Below are positions 22,805-27,842 of a stretch of DNA of 27,842 bases, one piece after another. A program made the position numbers and the translations under genes. Location of the stretch: contig NZ_CALNBI010000236.1 of assembly GCF_937874145.1 (NCBI RefSeq), positions 1 through 27,842 of the forward strand, written 5' to 3'. The notes under the pieces are model-generated. The model made no database searches, was not told the origin of the DNA, and worked only from the letters and a program-made list of their open reading frames with translations. This stretch comes from an uncultured Chitinophaga sp. Lineage in GTDB: Bacteria; Bacteroidota; Bacteroidia; Chitinophagales; Chitinophagaceae. Numbering within the stretch: the first letter of the stretch is position 1; each line of letters starts with the position of its first letter.

Positions 22805-25800
22805 ATGCAACTCATGTTTACTTACCGACCCAAAATCATCCGAAGCCTATGGCGTGCCATTATCTTACTGATGATGCTGCCTTCGTTAGCATTTGAACAA
22901 ACTAACAGCAAAATATCCCTCAAATTCAATAATACGGAAATATCAAGTGTGCTCCGTTCCATAGAAAAGCAAAGCGGGTATACGTTCTTCTTCTCCGCAG
23001 TAACCCTGGATGTAAAAACACCGGTAAGCATCAATGTTAAACAAGCATCTTTGGAAAAAGTCCTGGATGAACTGTTGAAACCGTTTAAGGTCTCCTACTT
23101 CATCAAGGACAAATCCATCATTATCAGAAGGCTAAAAGAACCGGAGAAAAAGCCTGAGATATTCTCAGTGATAGATACCGTTCCCAATGTTGCTGTAAGC
23201 GGGAAAGTAGTAGATAGTAAGGGGGCGTCTATGCCTGGGGTGACGGTGAGCGTGAAGGGGAAGTCCGTAAATTCCATCACCGACGCCAAAGGCGATTTTT
23301 TCTTCCCTGCCATCCCCTCCGACGCCACCCTAGTTTTTAGCAATATCGGATACGAAAGACAGGAACTGAAAATCAAAGGCAGTACCGTTATCAGCATTGC
23401 ATTAAAGGAAAGGGTGACCGACTTGGAGAAGGTGGAGATTGTATCTACAGGCTACCAAAACATTCCTAAAGAAAGAGTGACGGGGAGCGTAACTGTAGTA
23501 GATAATAAATCAATTAATCGCAGAGTGGGCTCTTCAATTCTAGAAAGAATTGAAGATATGGTTCCCGGACTATTAAAAGCTACCAGAAACAGCAGAGCGA
23601 AGGATGACCTCTCCTCTTACACAATAAGGGGCCTTAGCTCATTCAATGCCGACTCTAAACCTCTCTTGATAGTGGATAATTTCATTTATGATGGCGACCC
23701 AAACGACATCAACCCAAATGATGTCGAAAATATCACAGTGTTAAAAGATGCAGCAGCGGCTTCAATCTGGGGTGTACGGGCAGGAAACGGTGTAATTGTA
23801 ATAAATATGAAAAAGGGACAACGAGGAAAAAACGCTGCAATAAAATTAAGTTCACATGTAAAGATTATTGAAAAACCACAATGGACAAACATTCCCTCAA
23901 TACCTTCTTCTATTGCTGTAAATACTGAACAAGAACTATATAATCGCGGTTATTACGCTCCTTATTTAGAAAATAGCATTGACTTTCCACCTGTTCCACT
24001 ACTCGTAGAAATCCTAGAGAGAAAAAAACAAGGTCATATAACTGAAGACGTAGCGAACAAACTAATTCAACAACTAAAAAAAAATGATATTAGAAGAGAT
24101 GTCGAAAAATATCTTTACCGAAATACCTTTTTACAACAGTATGCGGTTAACATTTCAGGATCCGCAAACAACTACCAATACTATGCCTCAATTGGATTTG
24201 ACAAATCAAACTCAGAAGAAATTAACAATAATCAAAATCGCTTCTCATTACGATTAAACAATTCATGGAATCCCATTAGAAACTTGCAAATCACCGGAGA
24301 TATTAATTGGACTAATTCAAAAGCAAGTATTCAAAACGAAGTCACAAAATATATTTCCAGCATAACCGGTAGCCCGTATAATCAATTAAAAAAAAACGAT
24401 CAATTAAGTAATGAAATACCCCACTATATTAGACTGAACTATTTAGATACCGTTTCGTTTCCAGGCAAATTAGATTGGCATCTACGACCAATTGATGAAA
24501 TAAAAAACAATAATAATACTAGTGAAAGCAACAACCTTAGATTCAATGGTAACATTAGCTACAACTTCCTTAAATATTTCCAAGTTCAAGCTTCCTATCA
24601 ATGGCAAAAAACTATTATACAATCATCAAGGTATCTCGATCAAAGTTCATATGAAATTCGGAATACCATCAACAAATATGTAACTACAGATCCCAATACC
24701 AATGAGATTATATATCCTGTGCCATTGGGCGACACCTATTCAAATAACAACAGCCAATCCAAAGCTTGGAACTTAAGGGGCCAACTAAACTACTCTCAAT
24801 CAATTAAAGAGCACAACGTATCTTCCATTCTAGGAATTGAAACAAGGGAGCAGACATTTGAATCATACGGCGGCCCGACACAATATGGATTTGATCCAGA
24901 AACATATACATTTCGACAAATTATACCAGGCAACTGGACCAATAGACCTCAAGGCTCTATAGATAACCTTTCACCAGAAATCGGATACAGATCAGGAAGC
25001 ATTTCAAGGTTTGGAAGCTACTATATAAATGCATCATACTCATACGCCAGAAGATATACTGTATATGGAAGTGCTAGAATTGATCAAAGCAATTTTTTTG
25101 GCGTATCGGCAAATGACAGAATTGTACCCCTCTGGTCAAGTGGCATATCATGGACAATAAATGAAGAAAGTTTCCACAACCTGGACTGGAACAACTCATT
25201 GACAATAAGGGCAAGCTATGGATATAATGGCAACACACAAGCCGGTATTTCCCCTTTAGCCACAGCCACGTACCTTCAACCCACTACACCATTATTCTTA
25301 CCACACGCACGCATTGTAAACCCGCCGAATCCCCAACTAAAATGGGAAAGGGTTCGCCAAATTAACTTTGGCATAGATTTCGGCTTTCTGAATATAATTT
25401 CGGGAAGCATTGAGCTATATAGAAAGAAAGGAATTGACTTAATAAGTTCGATAACCGCAGCTCCAACTACAGGATTCGAATTCTACAATGGGAACAATTC
25501 CGAATTAGAATCAAAAGGAATTGATATAAATATAAAATCAAACTTCAAATGGGGAAAGCTATCCTACTCTCCTGCATTATTATTCAGTTACAATACCAAT
25601 GAAGTTAAGAGTTTCTCAATAGAACCACCGACTGGATATATAGCACCTTATGGGTATACTGGAAACGCCATCCCGATAATAGGTAAACCTCTGGATAAAA
25701 TATACAGTTTCAGGTGGGGAGGTCTAAATTCTACCAATGGAGATGCTAACTTTGTTCAAAACGGCCGTATCACCGAATCAAACTTGATGTCACAATCCAC

Positions 25801-26311
25801 ACTGACTGACTATAAATACAACGGACGAAGCGTCCCGCCAATTTTCGGGTACTTCCGAAACGAATTTACATACAAAAATATCTCCGCTTCCATTAGTTTA
25901 TCTTATAGATTTGGACACTATTTCAGAAGAACTAGCTTCAGCGGAGGCCTATCCTCTACGTTCGCACATATAGACTATCTACAAGCATGGAAAACACCAG
26001 GGGATGAAACTAAAACTAATGTACCCGGATATCTAGATTCGTATTCGGATCACAGATATGACATTTACAGCCAATCTGATATCCTTGTTGAAAAAGCCGA
26101 CGACATACGACTACAGGATATCAAATTAAACTATATTATCTCTAAACAAAACTGCAAGTGGCTGCCCATTTCCAACATTAATCTATTCTTATTTTTGGAT
26201 AACTTAGGTTTCATCTGGAAGGAAAGTACCTACAACCCAGACACTCAAAACACGTTGACACCAAATGGCACTGCTAAAACGGGTGCCATGGGAATTAACA
26301 TTACCTTCTAA
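22805..26311 (+). CDS. SusC-type TonB-dependent outer-membrane receptor with N-terminal STN domain
   Basis: This is 1168 residues from the ATG at 22805; the upstream in-frame TTG at 22784 is less likely. Layout: signal peptide (about 10-30, IIRSLWRAIILLMMLPSLAF), STN domain (about 35-110, ISLKFNNTEISSVLRSIEKQSGYTFFF), carboxypeptidase-regulatory-like domain (about 129-205, VSGKVVDSKGASMPGVTVSV), TonB plug (about 215-335, TIRGLSSFNADSKPLLIVDN and KDAAAASIWGVRAGNGVI) and a 22-strand-type barrel to the C-terminal aromatic residue (INITF). It imports a nutrient, probably a glycan or peptide fragment, across the outer membrane with the SusD partner. The STN domain usually contacts a FecR-type anti-sigma protein, and no such pair is in the window. 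The 5' part is GC-richer than the rest. Confidence 0.92.
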   Translation: MQLMFTYRPKIIRSLWRAIILLMMLPSLAFEQTNSKISLKFNNTEISSVLRSIEKQSGYTFFFSAVTLDVKTPVSINVKQASLEKVLDELLKPFKVSYFIKDKSIIIRRLKEPEKKPEIFSVIDTVPNVAVSGKVVDSKGASMPGVTVSVKGKSVNSITDAKGDFFFPAIPSDATLVFSNIGYERQELKIKGSTVISIALKERVTDLEKVEIVSTGYQNIPKERVTGSVTVVDNKSINRRVGSSILERIEDMVPGLLKATRNSRAKDDLSSYTIRGLSSFNADSKPLLIVDNFIYDGDPNDINPNDVENITVLKDAAAASIWGVRAGNGVIVINMKKGQRGKNAAIKLSSHVKIIEKPQWTNIPSIPSSIAVNTEQELYNRGYYAPYLENSIDFPPVPLLVEILERKKQGHITEDVANKLIQQLKKNDIRRDVEKYLYRNTFLQQYAVNISGSANNYQYYASIGFDKSNSEEINNNQNRFSLRLNNSWNPIRNLQITGDINWTNSKASIQNEVTKYISSITGSPYNQLKKNDQLSNEIPHYIRLNYLDTVSFPGKLDWHLRPIDEIKNNNNTSESNNLRFNGNISYNFLKYFQVQASYQWQKTIIQSSRYLDQSSYEIRNTINKYVTTDPNTNEIIYPVPLGDTYSNNNSQSKAWNLRGQLNYSQSIKEHNVSSILGIETREQTFESYGGPTQYGFDPETYTFRQIIPGNWTNRPQGSIDNLSPEIGYRSGSISRFGSYYINASYSYARRYTVYGSARIDQSNFFGVSANDRIVPLWSSGISWTINEESFHNLDWNNSLTIRASYGYNGNTQAGISPLATATYLQPTTPLFLPHARIVNPPNPQLKWERVRQINFGIDFGFLNIISGSIELYRKKGIDLISSITAAPTTGFEFYNGNNSELESKGIDINIKSNFKWGKLSYSPALLFSYNTNEVKSFSIEPPTGYIAPYGYTGNAIPIIGKPLDKIYSFRWGGLNSTNGDANFVQNGRITESNLMSQSTLTDYKYNGRSVPPIFGYFRNEFTYKNISASISLSYRFGHYFRRTSFSGGLSSTFAHIDYLQAWKTPGDETKTNVPGYLDSYSDHRYDIYSQSDILVEKADDIRLQDIKLNYIISKQNCKWLPISNINLFLFLDNLGFIWKESTYNPDTQNTLTPNGTAKTGAMGINITF

Positions 26312-26321
26312 ACATAAAATA

Positions 26322-27731
26322 ATGAATAAAGCATACTATTGTCACAACTTCTACCTGCGTATCCGAAACGCATTCCTCATCTTACTAATCCTACAATCCT
26401 GTACCGACCAATGGTACGACATAAAATCTGACAAATCAATAACAGTGCCGTCAACAGTAAAAGATTTTGAGTTACTTCTGGATGACTACCGATCAATATC
26501 AACAAACACCCCAGGACTAGGAGAAATTGGTTGTGACGACCATGATTGTCCAGATGTCAGTTGGCCCAAAATGCAAAACAACCAACCCACTTTTAACGCG
26601 CAAAGAAATGCATACCTCTGGAACAATAAAATGCTCTATCAAGAGGTAAATGATTGGAATGCTGCTTATAAAAGAATATTCATATGTAATTTAGTGCTGG
26701 ATGGCTTGAACAAAATCACCAGCGACAACTCTACAAAATTCAATCAAGTGAAAGGGAATGCCCTATTTCATCGGGCAAAAGCCTATTTTGATCTATCTCA
26801 AGTATTTATCCCACCATATGATAAAAATGGCGATAGTCCATACGGACTACCTTTTCCAAACTCTAGTGATATTACACAGAAACTAACTCGAAGCAGCGTC
26901 CACAAAACCTACGCATCTATAATTTCCGATCTTGAAACTGCCATAACTCTGTTGCCCAGTAAAGCGGCTGTGAACACAAGAGGCTCCAAGCATAGCTGTT
27001 TTGCTCTTTTATCCAGAATATATCTCATCCAAACAAACTATCCAAAAGCATTGGAGTTTGCAAATAAGACAATTGCTATTTCCGATTCCCTGATCATATT
27101 TAGTGATATTCCACCCTCGAACAGAAATCTCGGTATGGTAAATCCGGAAACAATTTTTCATTCAACGATGACAAATTACCATCTCACATACTTCCAAAAC
27201 TTTTACTCAATAGTTCCAGAACTATATAGTCAATACGAAGACAATGACTTAAGAAAGCAAATTTACTTCCGTATCGCCAATTCAATCATTTCATTTAAAG
27301 GCATGTACAACAATTCAACAACACAGTTCTCAGGCTTAGCTACAGACGAAATGTATTTAATAAGGTCAGAATGTAATGCCAGGCTTAACAACATTGAGCT
27401 AGCAATGAAAGATCTTAATAAATTACTCAGAAGCCGATGGGCAAGAAGCCTTGAAGGCAATACACTATATTCAGATCAAAACGCCAGTTCTTCAGACGAC
27501 GCAATAAGAATAATACTAAAAGAACGTAGAAAATCACTATTAATGAGAGGTTTGCGATGGAGTGATCTTCGACGACTTAACTTAGAGGGCATTTATCAAA
27601 CAACTATTTCACGAACAGTTGATAATGAAACCTTTACATTAGAACCCAATAGCTATAGATATACAGTTCCGCTACCTGATGATGAAATTACAATATCTAA
27701 TTTACCACAAAACCAGGGATGGAAACGATAA
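26322..27731 (+). CDS. SusD-like surface lipoprotein (RagB/SusD family)
   Basis: This is 469 residues from the ATG at 26322, 10 bases after the susC stop; an upstream in-frame ATG at 26265 would overlap susC and hide the signal sequence. Lipobox ILQSC gives Cys27 as the anchored residue. The body has SusD features: DWNAAYKRIFICNLVLDGL (about 108-126, helical TPR region), QVKGNALFHRAKAYFDL (about 142-158), FALLSRIYLIQTNYPKALEFANKTI, and the C-terminal region with DEMYLIRSECNARL, IILKERRKSLLMRGLRWSDLRRL and a closing PLPDDEI and QNQGW. It caps the SusC barrel and binds the ligand at the cell surface. It is AT-rich like the distal part of susC. The natural ligand is not deducible. Confidence 0.92.
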   Translation: MNKAYYCHNFYLRIRNAFLILLILQSCTDQWYDIKSDKSITVPSTVKDFELLLDDYRSISTNTPGLGEIGCDDHDCPDVSWPKMQNNQPTFNAQRNAYLWNNKMLYQEVNDWNAAYKRIFICNLVLDGLNKITSDNSTKFNQVKGNALFHRAKAYFDLSQVFIPPYDKNGDSPYGLPFPNSSDITQKLTRSSVHKTYASIISDLETAITLLPSKAAVNTRGSKHSCFALLSRIYLIQTNYPKALEFANKTIAISDSLIIFSDIPPSNRNLGMVNPETIFHSTMTNYHLTYFQNFYSIVPELYSQYEDNDLRKQIYFRIANSIISFKGMYNNSTTQFSGLATDEMYLIRSECNARLNNIELAMKDLNKLLRSRWARSLEGNTLYSDQNASSSDDAIRIILKERRKSLLMRGLRWSDLRRLNLEGIYQTTISRTVDNETFTLEPNSYRYTVPLPDDEITISNLPQNQGWKR

Positions 27732-27842
27732 TGCCAAAATATATGCTTGTAGAGTTTATAGATAAAAGGCATTGCGGTATACTTATGTGAAATAGCTACG
27801 ATTTAATCTGACAGTTAGGGTTAATTTTAAGTAACGACACTT
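27732..27842. other. Window end downstream of the susD-like gene
   Basis: 111 AT-rich bases without a terminator hairpin or recognised gene. A 19-codon frame (27731-27790) starts with an ATG overlapping the susD stop (TAATG), but it is too short to support as a gene. The operon may continue beyond the window. Confidence 0.5.

Noticed and set aside
27731..27790. 19-codon frame overlapping the susD-like stop codon
   Set aside because: Too short and without any recognisable feature; overlapping TAATG alone is weak evidence.

Overview
The window reads as chromosome of a member of the Bacteroidota, most likely a Chitinophaga-like member of the Chitinophagaceae (inference). The clues are a SusC/SusD pair, many secreted glycosidases, lipoproteins with a Cys near residue 17-27, and candidate promoters of the Bacteroidota TTG-N20-TAnnTTTG type. 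Bases 1 to about 21,900 are GC-rich with dense genes. From about 21,900 to the end the sequence is clearly AT-rich, apart from a GC-richer 5' part of susC.

Left part (1-6700): the 3' end of a GH38-type (alpha-mannosidase-like) gene converges on a secreted GH29 alpha-L-fucosidase. The fucosidase is divergent from an AraC-type regulator, and their shared intergenic region holds three TTAGC(A/T)TG motifs. A lipoprotein with a HEIGHxxGxxH metalloprotease motif and a small unknown protein follow.

Central part (6740-15210): a LacI-type regulator with a palindromic operator placed between its promoter elements, then six same-strand genes with gaps of 6 to 39 bases between them. They encode a secreted GH172 (DUF2961) glycosidase, a 2,5-dioxovalerate-type aldehyde dehydrogenase, an L-fucose/D-arabinose-dehydrogenase-like SDR, a UxaA-family sugar-acid dehydratase, a mutarotase-fold lipoprotein and a KdaD-like FAH-family dehydratase. 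Together they spell out a likely non-phosphorylating route from a D-arabinose-type sugar to 2-oxoglutarate: glycoside to aldose, lactone, aldonate, 2-keto-3-deoxypentonate, 2,5-dioxopentanoate and 2-oxoglutarate. One oddity is that the SDR carries Asn where the catalytic Lys should be.

Right-central part (15,210-21,870): a GAF-domain protein, a three-helix DUF202 membrane protein, a large caspase-alpha/beta-hydrolase fusion (about 1087 residues, catalytic His/Cys and a Ser-type AHSMGG site both present), and a cytosolic three-PAS histidine kinase.

Right end (21,870-27,842): a gene-free stretch of about 930 bases holds four diverged tandem copies of a hairpin unit whose folding favours a minus-strand RNA. 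It is followed by a susC gene with an N-terminal STN domain and its susD partner. No RNA genes of known type, CRISPR arrays or insertion sequences were recognised.
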